From Devosia sp. Leaf420 (GTDB lineage: Bacteria > Pseudomonadota > Alphaproteobacteria > Rhizobiales > Devosiaceae), in NCBI RefSeq assembly GCF_001425445.1, contig NZ_LMQU01000016.1:1-64000 (forward strand): a stretch of DNA of 64,000 nt. Reading direction: 5' to 3'. The translations under genes were made by a program, and so were the position numbers. Positions within the stretch are counted from its first letter, which is position 1, and the number at the start of each line of letters is the position of its first letter. The notes below the pieces were generated by a model. The model was given only the letters and a program-made list of their open reading frames with translations, did no database searches and was not told where the DNA came from. Of this stretch, positions 18,108-26,799 are shown piece by piece.

Positions 18108-19134
18108 GAAGTATTTTCCTGGAAGGGGAGGTGTCTACAAGGCCCGCCCCGACTAAAATGCATAAGATGACAATTGGAATACATGCGGCAGCGAAAAGGC
18201 CCCACCCCCAATTGTCGAACGTCTGCGCCAAGTAAGCCAGTGGATAGATCCAGCACAGGTTAATTGCAAGATAGATCAGTGTGGTGCGCCGATGCCCCCC
18301 TGGAAGCCGGGACAGCTTCTGGTAGGCATGCGTGCGGTGAGCCTTGAACCCACTCTCGCCCCGCAGAATCCGCGTAAGAAGCGTCATCGTGGCATCGCAT
18401 ACGAATAAAGCCGAAAGAATGAGAGCTGCAGGCATGTCGAGCCGCCCAGCAGCAATTAGCCCCAGAAAAATGCAAAATATGGCCATCGCCAAGAAGTTGC
18501 TTCCAGCATCACCCATGAATATCCGCGCGGGTGGCCAGTTCAGCACAAGGAAACCACTGGCGCAGGCTAGCACCACAAGATCGAGGAGTAGGAAGCTCTC
18601 TAGTCCCGACGCCGACACGTTGCCTGATGCGAGAGAGAATGAGGCCGCTGTCATAAAGATTGCTTGGGAAGAAGCAAGGCCATCTATCCCATCCATGAAA
18701 TTGAAAAGGTTGATCCACCACACGCCCGCGATCACAATTAAGGGCGCGAGCACCCAGGCGTACACAGTCAGCCCGTGGTCGAGCGTCATGCCGAAGAACA
18801 GTATGGAAACAACAGCGCTGGTTAGGCAAAAATGCACAATTAGCCTTAGTTTGGCTGGCAGGTTCAGTCGGTCGTCAAGAAACCCAAGTAGTCCCACAAG
18901 GGCACAGACGAGGACAATTCCGAAAAGTCCAGAACTGACAAACAGCCCAGCACAACAACTCACTAGAACGATAGCGAGCCCACCGCCGCTTGGCGTCGGT
19001 ACGGAATGCGACGAGCGCTCGTTCGGGACCTGAACAAGACCAAGCCGCATGGCATTTTTGCGCGTCAACTCTGCGATGGCTGCAGTAGCAATGAAGCACA
19101 GCGCCATCACTAGATACAAGTTGCTAGCGGGCAT
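18100..19134 (-). CDS. Initiating undecaprenyl-phosphate sugar phosphotransferase (WbpL-like)
   Basis: A 344-residue polytopic membrane protein of the MraY/WecA family. It shows PNERSSHSVPTPSGGGL near the N terminus, NLFNFMDGIDGLA and GDAGSNFLAM for the Mg/nucleotide site, and the carbohydrate-recognition string AHRTHAYQKL. The RSSH form is typical of WbpL/WbcO enzymes, which attach a deoxy-amino sugar phosphate to undecaprenyl phosphate and so start the repeat unit. It is the first gene of the minus operon. Confidence 0.85.
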   Translation of the reverse strand: MPASNLYLVMALCFIATAAIAELTRKNAMRLGLVQVPNERSSHSVPTPSGGGLAIVLVSCCAGLFVSSGLFGIVLVCALVGLLGFLDDRLNLPAKLRLIVHFCLTSAVVSILFFGMTLDHGLTVYAWVLAPLIVIAGVWWINLFNFMDGIDGLASSQAIFMTAASFSLASGNVSASGLESFLLLDLVVLACASGFLVLNWPPARIFMGDAGSNFLAMAIFCIFLGLIAAGRLDMPAALILSALFVCDATMTLLTRILRGESGFKAHRTHAYQKLSRLPGGHRRTTLIYLAINLCWIYPLAYLAQTFDNWGWGLFAAACIPIVILCILVGAGLVDTSPSRKILHE

Positions 19135-19417
19135 AACGTCTCTGACACCGATAGTTCATATTGGCGCAAAGAGCGCGATAGGCTGTGATTTGCAAGAGCA
19201 ATGCGGCAACAGGCAGTGCAAATTTGGTACTCTATCCACCATGCAGTCACAAAGACCTTCTCAGCGGCCTAATGGCACAACGCGCTGGTTTTGGCGCCCA
19301 GCGGTAAGTTCAGCTGAAAATATCGCGATAGACCGCGCGGCGCGGGCGCGCAGCGGTCTTGCGCCTAGACTCAAACTCGTGGAAGAAGGCCACAACCCAC
19401 CAGCAGGAGCCAGCAGC
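19135..19417. promoter_or_regulatory. Divergent intergenic region of the polysaccharide locus
   Basis: These 283 bases separate the first gene of the minus operon from the PseA-like gene on the plus strand. They must hold promoters for both. I see no convincing -35/-10 pair or operator. An open plus-strand frame crosses the region, but it shows no family similarity before the ATG at 19418. Confidence 0.5.
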
Positions 19418-20734
19418 ATGGATCGCATCCCAGCACCGCAGGAAATTGACAAGAGCCTTTTTACTCCTGGCGCGACGCCCTTGACTGCAAAATATGGCCT
19501 TCCGGAAAAGGTTCAATTCTGCAAGCGCTGCGTTATCTCCAACCAGCGACCCAACTCGGCCGTCGAGTACTCGCACACCAAAAATTCGAAGAAGACCACG
19601 ATTCATTTTGACGAAGAAGGCATTTGCGACGCCTGCCGCTTCGCAGAGCGCAAGCAGTCTGGCATCGACTGGGAAGATCGCGATCGCCAGTTGCGCGAAC
19701 TGTGCGACCGACACCGGAGTAAAGACGGTAGCTATGACTGCATCGTTCCAGGTTCAGGCGGCAAGGATAGCTTCTACGCGTCCCATATCTTGCGCACAGT
19801 TTATGGTATGCATCCGCTGACGGTGACCTGGGCGCCGCATGTATATACGGAGTGGGGCTGGCGCAATTTCCAGCGCTGGATTCACGCAGGTCACGATAAT
19901 CTGCTGATGACGCCAAATGGCCGGGTACATCGTCTCCTGACGCGACTGGCTGTCGACCTTCTGTTCCATCCTTTTCAGGCCTTCATGTTTGGTCAGAAAT
20001 CCTTGGCGCCAAAGATGGCACTGCTGCATAAAATTCCTCTGGTCTTCTACGGCGAAAACGAAGCAGAATACGGCAACCCGATCGGCGACACAGAGACCGC
20101 CAAGCGCGATTGGTCGTATTTTACCGCGAAAGATCAGTCTCAGGTTTATCTCGGTGGCGTCTCCGTGGCCGATTTGAAGGGCCATTTCGGCGTGGAGCAG
20201 CAGGATTTGCTGCCCTATCTGCCTGCAAATCCCGATCACATCGAACAGCTGGGCGTGGAAGTTCACTACCTTGGCTACTACAAGAGGTGGCACCCACAGG
20301 GCGCCTACTACTATGCCGTGGAGCATGGTGGCTTTGAAGCGTCGCCCGAGCGCACGCCGGGTACCTATTCCAAATACAATTCTATCGACGATCGCATCGA
20401 TGATTTTCACTACTACACGACGGGTACAAAGTTTGGCATCGGCCGTGCCTCTTATGACGCGGCACAGGAAATCCGATCGGGCGAGATTGACCGTGACGAA
20501 GGCGTCGCACTCGTAAAGCGCTTTGATCACGAATTTCCGACGCGTTTTGCCGAGGAGATATTCGCCTATCTGAGCATCCCAGAGAACGAATTCCCCGAAG
20601 CAAGCAAGATGTTTGAGCAGCCGATTTTGGACAGCGAATACTTCCGTAAACTCACTGACAATTTCCGATCCCCTCATCTTTGGCAGTGGAGCGACGATCG
20701 ATGGTCGCTGCGTCATCCTGTCTGGGCAACCTGA
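19418..20734 (+). CDS. N-acetyl sugar amidotransferase (PseA-like)
   Basis: A 438-residue protein with four zinc-ribbon-type cysteines (C35, C38, C70, C73). These are followed by a PP-loop, PGSGGKDS, at 111-118 and by TVTWAPHVYTEWGWRNFQ. This is the PseA/WbuX class, which installs the acetamidino group of pseudaminic or legionaminic acid. No HisH/HisF lies beside it. The HisH/HisF pair at 5610-7006, next to the nonulosonate genes, is the natural partner. The ATG has AGGAG about nine bases upstream. It is the only complete biosynthetic gene of the locus on the plus strand. Confidence 0.85.
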   Translation: MDRIPAPQEIDKSLFTPGATPLTAKYGLPEKVQFCKRCVISNQRPNSAVEYSHTKNSKKTTIHFDEEGICDACRFAERKQSGIDWEDRDRQLRELCDRHRSKDGSYDCIVPGSGGKDSFYASHILRTVYGMHPLTVTWAPHVYTEWGWRNFQRWIHAGHDNLLMTPNGRVHRLLTRLAVDLLFHPFQAFMFGQKSLAPKMALLHKIPLVFYGENEAEYGNPIGDTETAKRDWSYFTAKDQSQVYLGGVSVADLKGHFGVEQQDLLPYLPANPDHIEQLGVEVHYLGYYKRWHPQGAYYYAVEHGGFEASPERTPGTYSKYNSIDDRIDDFHYYTTGTKFGIGRASYDAAQEIRSGEIDRDEGVALVKRFDHEFPTRFAEEIFAYLSIPENEFPEASKMFEQPILDSEYFRKLTDNFRSPHLWQWSDDRWSLRHPVWAT

Positions 20735-20808
20735 GAAACGCGCGTTTCTGGGTCTAGACCGGCATCGTTGAATTAGCCCACCGACGAATGGGCTAAATCT
20801 GCATTCGG

Positions 20809-20838
20809 AGGCCCACCAAGATTGGTGGGCCTGGTTTT
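20809..20838 (+). terminator. Rho-independent terminator after the PseA-like gene
   Basis: A perfect stem, AGGCCCACCAA with TTGGTGGGCCT and a 2-base loop, is followed by GGTTTT. A smaller hairpin (TAGCCCA/TGGGCTA, about 20774-20795) precedes it. Both lie just past the stop codon at 20734. Confidence 0.8.
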
Positions 20839-20839
20839 C

Positions 20840-21152
20840 GGGCGCGTGATATTTGGGGTATAGACTCCGCACCACAGCGTTTTAAGCAACTACCATAACG
20901 ATAGGAGGGCAATTGCGCGCCTAGAAGGGCAGGGGGCCCTTGCTTGTCGTCGACCTGATGCCAAAGTCAACAATCACAGCATAATGAACGTGACGAGCAC
21001 CCAACAGCCCTGCAGCGAGTGCGTAGGTGCCGTTCCAATCCATTCACGATCGAAGGTGATAAGTCACTTTTGCTCGTGCAAGCTTGAAACCGCTCTGATA
21101 AAGGACGCGAATTCTTCCGGAAACTTACGAATAGCGCCGAATGGAGCGTGCG
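20840..21152 (+). other. Gene-free stretch upstream of the Wzz-like gene
   Basis: About 310 bases with only short overlapping frames that resemble no family. It presumably carries the promoter and leader of the Wzz-like gene. No clear promoter hexamers were found. Confidence 0.45.
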
Positions 21153-21887
21153 ATGTCCTCCCCCAACGAACGCATCTCGCCCTCGGACCTGTTGGCGGTC
21201 GCCGCTGGGGGGGCGCCATTTCTGTTGATATTGCCGATCGTAGCTGCCGCTGGAACTTACCTTCTCATGGCGAGCACGCCACCCTCGTTTAGGGCAGAAG
21301 CAGCCATTCAACATGCAGTCAATGTACCAGGAGCAAGTGTCGCACCATTGCCCCCGCTCGCATCTGGGGCAGGGTCGGTTATTGTTATGGAGGCGCAAAC
21401 CGCGGACGCAGCCATAAGCGCCGTGAAGGCTGAGTTGGCACGCCTGAAATCAGACCTTCCTGAGGGATTGACGTCGGTCGGGGCCGCTATCGATAGGGAG
21501 ACTTTAATCTACCAAGATCTGCGCGACAAAATCGTACAAGGACTTGATAGACAGATAGCAAGCCAAGGCGGAATAACGGAGCGTGTAAACGCCATCATAC
21601 GCCTCAACGGACTGTTACGAACCCTTCAAAACGAAAAGCTGTCAATCGAATCTGCTAAAGTGAGTGCAAGCAACGGCGCAGAAGATTTGGAGATACATGT
21701 TGAGCGCGTTTCGGCTAGTCCGGTACGTGGCGCCTTAATGGCCGCAATTGCAGCTGCGGTCCTCGTTTATGTACTGAATTTTTCTCTGTGGCGCTGGCGA
21801 ATATTTGCCGCAAATCCTGCATCTATGGACCGCTTCAACTCAGCTCGGAAGGCATCGTTTCCTTTCGCCCGGTTCGCACAAAAGTGA
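21153..21887 (+). CDS. Wzz-like chain-length determinant
   Basis: A 244-residue protein with one membrane segment near residues 20-42 and a second near 195-215, enclosing a mostly helical periplasmic region. This is the topology of polysaccharide copolymerases (Wzz), which set O-chain or capsule length. There is no cytoplasmic tyrosine-kinase domain. Sequence similarity to the family is weak by eye, so the call rests on topology and place. The ATG at 21153 has GGAG seven bases upstream. It converges with and overlaps the Wzy-like gene by 53 bases. Confidence 0.6.
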   Translation: MSSPNERISPSDLLAVAAGGAPFLLILPIVAAAGTYLLMASTPPSFRAEAAIQHAVNVPGASVAPLPPLASGAGSVIVMEAQTADAAISAVKAELARLKSDLPEGLTSVGAAIDRETLIYQDLRDKIVQGLDRQIASQGGITERVNAIIRLNGLLRTLQNEKLSIESAKVSASNGAEDLEIHVERVSASPVRGALMAAIAAAVLVYVLNFSLWRWRIFAANPASMDRFNSARKASFPFARFAQK

Positions 21888-23082
21888 GCACGGCTGCCGC
21901 CCAGAAGGCATAGTTCGAGATGTATCCGGATGATTGAATGATGCTCAGCAACGGTAGGCAGAGCAGGAATGTGAAACGTCCCAGTTCAGCTGGCTCAAGG
22001 CGCTCAGCAAGCAGATAGCGCGTCAGCATTAGGGCAAATACCGCAGCAAACGGTATGTAAAAGGCCGGCCCAAGATCAAAGACCAGCTCAGCGATGGCGT
22101 TGTGCAGACTTTGTGCCGTCATCGCATCATACTGTGGCATTGTGAGAACATGCACTGTGCCGCCAGGTCCCATTCCAAGCCACCACGATTTGCCCATTTC
22201 TATCAGGTTGAAGATCAAGGCATCGGTTCTGTTGAAAACTGATCCAGGCAGCAAAAATGGATCGAGATTTGTCACACGTCCGAATGCTTCAAGTGCTGAC
22301 TCTGCGTCATCGATTGAAAAGAAAACTGCCCCGGCAAGGCCAGCTCCTGCCAAAAAAACACCTCCAGCTACGAATACGAGCACCGGATACGCGAAACGTC
22401 GCACAAGGAACGGCATCGCCATTGCAGTAAACGGTGCTATGACGCACACGAGCAGCGCAGCCCTAGCGTCATTCACCACATTAATCAGAAGAACGCTGAA
22501 TGCTATCACTACCTTGCTGGCAAGAGGTTTTTCACCGAACAAGACAAGGATGAGATACGCACTCAAAAAAAGCGCAAGGTCATTTGGCGTGTAGAAATAA
22601 GCCGTGCCGTATCCGTATTGCCGATAGCCCCAAGTCCCCGGCACATCGAAATCGAACAGCATCTGCAATACGAAGATCAAGAGCGCTGCGGCTGCAAGAA
22701 CGTCCATCAGTCGTTCGGCATCTTGTTCGAAGGAGGCGGAGTTTCTTTTCCAGCTAAGGAGCAACTCCACCATTGTGAGGGCCAAAAAGTAAAATACCGT
22801 TTGGCTTGCCATATCCCGTAGCGGGGTGCCGTAGGTTAGGCCAACCACCCAACCATAGCCAATAATCAGACCGACACCAATTGCTCTTGCTCGTGCTTCG
22901 GCCGATGTCGACCAAATCCATGAAATTACGAAGGGTGCAGAGACGTAAAAGCCCGACACGCTAGTGTCTGGTACGCGCAAGACAACATTGAAAGCGCCAA
23001 TGACTACAAGAAGCGGCAGGATGAACGTTGGCGAGAACGTCGTCGGGTATCTGGCCTGATCTGACAAAAAGAACTCCTGCAT
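21835..23082 (-). CDS. O-antigen polymerase / ligase-like membrane protein
   Basis: A 415-residue, polytopic membrane protein with about ten hydrophobic segments. The NDARAALLVCVIAP segment and a large loop containing GMGPGGTVHVL and SLHNAIAELVFDLG resemble the Wzy/WaaL superfamily. It would polymerise repeat units in the periplasm or ligate chains to lipid A; sequence cannot decide. It is separated from the main operon and lies next to a Wzz-like gene, which favours Wzy. Confidence 0.68.
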   Translation of the reverse strand: MQEFFLSDQARYPTTFSPTFILPLLVVIGAFNVVLRVPDTSVSGFYVSAPFVISWIWSTSAEARARAIGVGLIIGYGWVVGLTYGTPLRDMASQTVFYFLALTMVELLLSWKRNSASFEQDAERLMDVLAAAALLIFVLQMLFDFDVPGTWGYRQYGYGTAYFYTPNDLALFLSAYLILVLFGEKPLASKVVIAFSVLLINVVNDARAALLVCVIAPFTAMAMPFLVRRFAYPVLVFVAGGVFLAGAGLAGAVFFSIDDAESALEAFGRVTNLDPFLLPGSVFNRTDALIFNLIEMGKSWWLGMGPGGTVHVLTMPQYDAMTAQSLHNAIAELVFDLGPAFYIPFAAVFALMLTRYLLAERLEPAELGRFTFLLCLPLLSIIQSSGYISNYAFWAAAVLTFVRTGRKETMPSELS

Positions 23083-23201
23083 CGTGTACCCGCAGCGAAT
23101 GCGGGTTACTTAGCGTTCCCTACGACATTTCGTTGGGCAATTCGTAACTACGTGATTCTAACGGAATTTCACAAATTAACACAGCCATTGAAGGTGCTCG
23201 A

Positions 23202-23557
23202 CTAGGGGGCTAGCCACCGAAACAGGGTCACCCGTCCCACTCCGCGTGGACTACTGTCTAGGATGATCCGATCCAAAACGAAGCCAAGGTTGGCCATTTC
23301 GTCGATGACCATGTCGTCCACTTCGATCTGGATCGAATAGTGTACGGTGACCCTTCAAGCTTACTGGCCACGGCTGCATCATATGTGGGCATATCGTGCA
23401 GCACGTAGCTGTAGACGTAATAACCTAGAAATGGCCGGATATTGTTGTATAGCCTGAAACCGTGGCTGAAGCCACCGCCCACTTGAGCGGAACCTAAGGG
23501 GCCCAGGCTCATCAGTGCCTGCTTCATTGTGGTCTCGTACTGATCGAACAAGTGCAT
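23202..23557 (-). pseudogene. Frameshifted gene remnant, unknown family
   Basis: A protein-like frame runs left from the ATG at 23557 to about 23345 (GGGFSHGFRLYNNIRPFLGY and DMPTYDAAVASKLEG). It then continues in another frame to a TAG at 23202 (YSIQIEVDDMVIDEMANLG, then FVLDRIILDS). The two parts are complementary in quality: each turns into low-quality sequence past the junction. A single indel near 23345 would join them into about 118 residues. I do not recognise the family. It lies in a decayed, AT-richer zone between the Wzy-like gene and the IS66 insertion. Confidence 0.5.
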
Positions 23558-23802
23558 TTTCGAGTGCTGGACACTTCATATCGCCAGCCAAAGTGTTGCA
23601 ATTGTCAGGAGCGCACAGCGCCCGAGACTCCATGGCATAAGCTAGCTAATCGAAAATGGAATCAAAAATATAATAAATGGAAGAAGGAATGCCAGTTTTG
23701 AATGGGATATTCATTCGCGAAAAGCGTCTGTGCAATGAAAATTACCAGAAATATTAACATCAGGCGATCAAATCGCGCATTTTCACTTGTAGTGTCTTAG
23801 CG

Positions 23803-23810
23803 AGTATATC
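23803..23810. repeat. 8-bp target duplication, left copy
   Basis: AGTATATC directly abuts the left end of the IS66 element and is repeated exactly at its right end. IS66 elements make 8-bp duplications. Confidence 0.93.
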
Positions 23811-23831
23811 GTAAGCGGGTAGCCGAGGCCG

Positions 23832-25460
23832 TTACTGCCTGAAGTTCCATGGCATGAGGTCGTCGATCTTGCTGTTTGGCCAGCCGGCTGCGATGCGTTC
23901 GAGGGTCTGTGTCAGCCAGGCATGGGGATCGACGCCGTTCATCTTAGCGGTAGTGATCAGCGTCGCGATTGTGGCCCATGCGCGCCCACCACCATCGGAG
24001 CCGGCAAAGAGCGCATTCTTGCGGGTAATGGTCTGCGGGCGGATTGCGCGTTCGACGATGTTGGAGTCGATCTCGATTCGACCATCGGCGAGGAAGCGCT
24101 CGAGGGCGGCGCGGCGGCTCAGGGTATAGCGGATGGCCTCGGCAAGTTTGGATTTACCCGACAGGCGCGGCAGCTCCCGGTCCAGCATGGCGAACAGCTC
24201 GGTGACGATGGGGCGGGAGCGCTCGGCCCGGATGCTGGTGCGCAGTTCGGCGCCATGGCCGCGGATATCCTCCTCGATGGCCCAGAGGGGCGCCATCGCC
24301 TTGACAACAGCGCTGGCAAAGGGCGAGCTATCGCTGGCATGCAGGTCGAAGAACTTGCGCCGCGAATGGGCCCAACACCCGGCCAGGGTCATGGCATCAT
24401 TGGTGCCACGATCCTTGCCCAGCCGATTATAGGCGGCATAGCCGTCGACCTGCAGGATACCGCCATCCAGATGCTGGGCGACGCAATCGCCTGATCGACT
24501 GTCTTCGAAGCGATAAGCCGCCATCGGCGGTCCTGATCCACCGAATGGCCGATCGTCCCGGGCATAGGCCCAGAGCCAGGCGGTCTTCACCTTGCCCGAG
24601 CCCGGCGCCAGGGTCGGCAATCGGGTCTCGTCGGCAAAGACCCGTTCGCCCTGTTTGATAGTATGCAGGACGTATTGAGCCAGCGGCTCGAGCTCGAAGC
24701 CGACCCGGCCCATCCACTGGGCCATCAGCGAGCGATCCAGTTCCACGCCATCGCGGGCGTAAATTTCTTCCTGCCGATAGAGCGGCAAGCCATCGGCGTA
24801 CTTGCTGACCGCCACCTGGGCCAGCAGCGCCTCGGTAGGAATACCGCCGGCAATCAGGTGATCGGGTGCCGGCGCCTGCACGATACGGTCTTCGCCGTCA
24901 GCCAAGCGGTAGGCGTATTTTGGTCGGCGGGTGACGATGACGCGGAACGTGGCCGGGGTCACATCGAGGCGCTCGGAGACGTCCTCGCCAATGCGAACAG
25001 CTTCAAGGCCTACGCAATCGGCCGGGACCTCTGGTTCGATAATCTGCTCGATGCGTTCCAGATGCGGCGCAAAGCCCTTGCGCGGCCGCGGCGGACGGGG
25101 GGCAGCAGTTCCAGCGCGCTTGTCGCGTTCGGCCCGGATTGCACCCAGCCCCGTCTGCAACTCGTCGAACACGAAGGCCATCTGTTCGGCATCGAGCGGA
25201 TCGATCCGTAGCTTTTCCGAGCGGGTCCCGAACTGTGCTCGTTTGAGCATGGCCACGATCGATTCAAGCCGAGCGATCTTTTCGGCGTCGGCCGCCTTAG
25301 CCGCATTCATTTGGGCGATTGCGGCTTCATGGGCAGCAACCTCGGCTTCCAGCGCCAGACGCTTCTGCTCGGCCGCCGCCTCCCTGGCGTGGGCAGCCAC
25401 AATCATCGCCCTGAGGGCGGCGATATCATCGGGAAGCTGCTGCGGATCGGCCGGGTTCAT
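23832..25460 (-). CDS. tnpC: IS66 transposase TnpC (DDE)
   Basis: The 542-residue transposase has an N-terminal coiled region, the motif LKRAQFGTRSEKL, and a DDE catalytic core. The acidic residues lie in VFADETRLPTL, LQVDGYAAYN and the late ERAIRPQTITRKNALFAGSDGG region. IRKNALF-type and HSRRKFFD strings are typical for IS66. The frame is intact to MPWNFRQ. An upstream in-frame ATG at 25478 would add six residues. Confidence 0.93.
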   Translation of the reverse strand: MNPADPQQLPDDIAALRAMIVAAHAREAAAEQKRLALEAEVAAHEAAIAQMNAAKAADAEKIARLESIVAMLKRAQFGTRSEKLRIDPLDAEQMAFVFDELQTGLGAIRAERDKRAGTAAPRPPRPRKGFAPHLERIEQIIEPEVPADCVGLEAVRIGEDVSERLDVTPATFRVIVTRRPKYAYRLADGEDRIVQAPAPDHLIAGGIPTEALLAQVAVSKYADGLPLYRQEEIYARDGVELDRSLMAQWMGRVGFELEPLAQYVLHTIKQGERVFADETRLPTLAPGSGKVKTAWLWAYARDDRPFGGSGPPMAAYRFEDSRSGDCVAQHLDGGILQVDGYAAYNRLGKDRGTNDAMTLAGCWAHSRRKFFDLHASDSSPFASAVVKAMAPLWAIEEDIRGHGAELRTSIRAERSRPIVTELFAMLDRELPRLSGKSKLAEAIRYTLSRRAALERFLADGRIEIDSNIVERAIRPQTITRKNALFAGSDGGGRAWATIATLITTAKMNGVDPHAWLTQTLERIAAGWPNSKIDDLMPWNFRQ

Positions 25461-25532
25461 GCCCGCACAATGGCACAAACCACCCCGGATTGCCTCAGCT
25501 TTTGCGTCTGTGAGTCAGTCTGCCGCAGGCTT

Positions 25533-25898
25533 TTACCCAGCCGATTGTGGCCGGCTCGCCGGCACCGCCCGAACCCGTTTCCAGTCCATACCATCGACCA
25601 GGGCCAGCAGTTGGGCATGGCCTAATTGAACCCGACTGTGCCCGATCCGCGGCCAGCAGAACGCCGCCTTCTCCAACCGCTTGGCGTAAAGGCACAGGCC
25701 AGTGCCATCCCACCACACGATCTTGATCCGGTCCGCCCGTTTTGCCCGGAACACATAAAGCGAACCGTTGAACGGATCGGCACCCGCATCCCGAATCAAG
25801 CCGATCAGGCCATCGGGTCCTTTCCTGAAACCGAAGGTTCCGCGAAGCGAATTCCACCGGCTGGCTGGCCAGGAACACTTTACACCCGAGGGGATCAT
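25533..25898 (-). CDS. tnpB: IS66 TnpB, possibly with an internal frame disturbance
   Basis: The 121-residue product carries the IS66 Orf2 core (RKGPDGLIGL, SLYVFRAKRADRIKIVWWDG, LYAKRLEKAAFCWP). Its ATG overlaps the TnpA stop. Residues 8 to about 24 are odd: the expected VFLASQPVEF is encoded one frame away. The reading frame returns to normal just before RKGPDG after about 22 extra bases. A one-base loss plus that insertion would explain it. Whether TnpB still works is unknown. Confidence 0.8.
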   Translation of the reverse strand: MIPSGVKCSWPASRWNSLRGTFGFRKGPDGLIGLIRDAGADPFNGSLYVFRAKRADRIKIVWWDGTGLCLYAKRLEKAAFCWPRIGHSRVQLGHAQLLALVDGMDWKRVRAVPASRPQSAG

Positions 25899-26272
25899 GC
25901 CGAGCGGACGGCGCGGAGGACACGGCGCAGATGATCCTCGCTGACCATCGGCCCAACGCGGACGGTGGCACCAGCGATACCGATCTCGATAACCCCGCCC
26001 GAAGCGCCAGCCTCTTCGCCAGGCTCTTCCCGTCGTTCAACCTGGCCCTTGGCGATGGCTTTGCGGCGCCAGCCGAACAGTTGCGACGGCGACATCCCGT
26101 ATCGCCGCGCCACCGCCGAAACGTTTACGTCCGGGGCCAGCGCTTCTTCCACAATCCGCGCCTTGGTCTCGTCAGGCCAGTTGCGCCGCGCCACCGCAGG
26201 ACTGTTCTCCATCCGGCTCGGCACGACCTCGAGCAACTGGAAACTTCTATCACTGGGCATATGCGCAGACAT
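25895..26272 (-). CDS. tnpA: IS66 TnpA
   Basis: A 125-residue accessory protein with a helix-turn-helix of the IS3/IS66 Orf1 type: WPDETKARIVEEAL, then VSAVARRYGMSPSQLFGWRRKA. It ends with IGIAGATVRVGPMVSEDHLRRVLRAVR, typical for IS66 TnpA. First gene of the element; its stop overlaps the tnpB start. Confidence 0.9.
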   Translation of the reverse strand: MSAHMPSDRSFQLLEVVPSRMENSPAVARRNWPDETKARIVEEALAPDVNVSAVARRYGMSPSQLFGWRRKAIAKGQVERREEPGEEAGASGGVIEIGIAGATVRVGPMVSEDHLRRVLRAVRSA

Positions 26273-26355
26273 AGGAACTCACACCGTCGTCAAAACCACG
26301 GTGCCAATACCTCAGTCGCACACCTCAGGTCAGACGGGATCTCCTTGGCGCTTAC

Positions 26356-26363
26356 AGTATATC
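26356..26363. repeat. 8-bp target duplication, right copy
   Basis: AGTATATC directly after the right IS66 end, identical to 23803-23810. Confidence 0.93.
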
Positions 26364-26799
26364 GAGTGGTGAAAGCAGTTAACGATACGATTGAGATAAC
26401 CATGCCAGCTAGGGGCGCTTCGAAAGTGTGAGGTACTTGATTGAACAGGAGGAACTGCTTGATCTCTTGGAAATTAATGAGAGCCTGTTCAAAAAGTGAG
26501 GTTGACGCGCCGCCTGCCACGCGCCTGCTGAACATAGACAAATAGTTCAGAACAGGATCGATCCCACCAACGCTAAGGTAGATGGCGAGTAGCTATAGGC
26601 CTACGACTATGACCCCGGCAACGGCACTACAGAGTGCTACGCGCAGCAAAATATCCCAACTGCGAAGGCGAATTGACTCCAGCAGACAGAGCGAAATTAC
26701 AGCGGCAAGCGCAAACAAATTTGTCGGATATACAAATGTAGGCCCTCGAGCGAAAACCAAGCGCAGTGCCGTCCGAGCGGCGTTGTAGTTAATGAGAAT

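Larger units (their letters stand above)
23811..26355 (-). mobile_element. Complete IS66-family insertion sequence, 2545 bp
   Basis: The element runs from GTAAGCG at 23811 to CGCTTAC at 26355. The terminal inverted repeats start with a perfect 7-base match and are imperfect inside. It carries the three IS66 genes tnpA, tnpB and tnpC on the minus strand, and is flanked by the exact duplication AGTATATC. It has landed in a polymerase-like pseudogene. The end sequence is related to the partial IS at 1-139, in the same orientation. Confidence 0.94.
23662..26799 (-). pseudogene. Polymerase-like membrane gene, broken by stops and by IS66
   Basis: On the minus strand, codons from 26799 to 26356 read NYNAARTALRL, FALAAVISLCLLESIRLRSW and LAGMVISIVSLTAF. 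Removing the IS and one copy of the target duplication continues the same frame on the far side, giving MLIFLVIFIAQTLFANEYPI and a natural end at 23662. The result resembles the end of a Wzy/WaaL-type membrane protein. Two in-frame stops, TAG at 26593-26595 and TAA just past the duplication at about 23797-23799, show it was dead independently of the insertion. No start is visible, so the 5' part has been lost. Confidence 0.65.

Noticed and set aside
19049..19417. N-terminal extension of the PseA-like protein
   Set aside because: The translation shows no family similarity and the ATG at 19418 has its own AGGAG.
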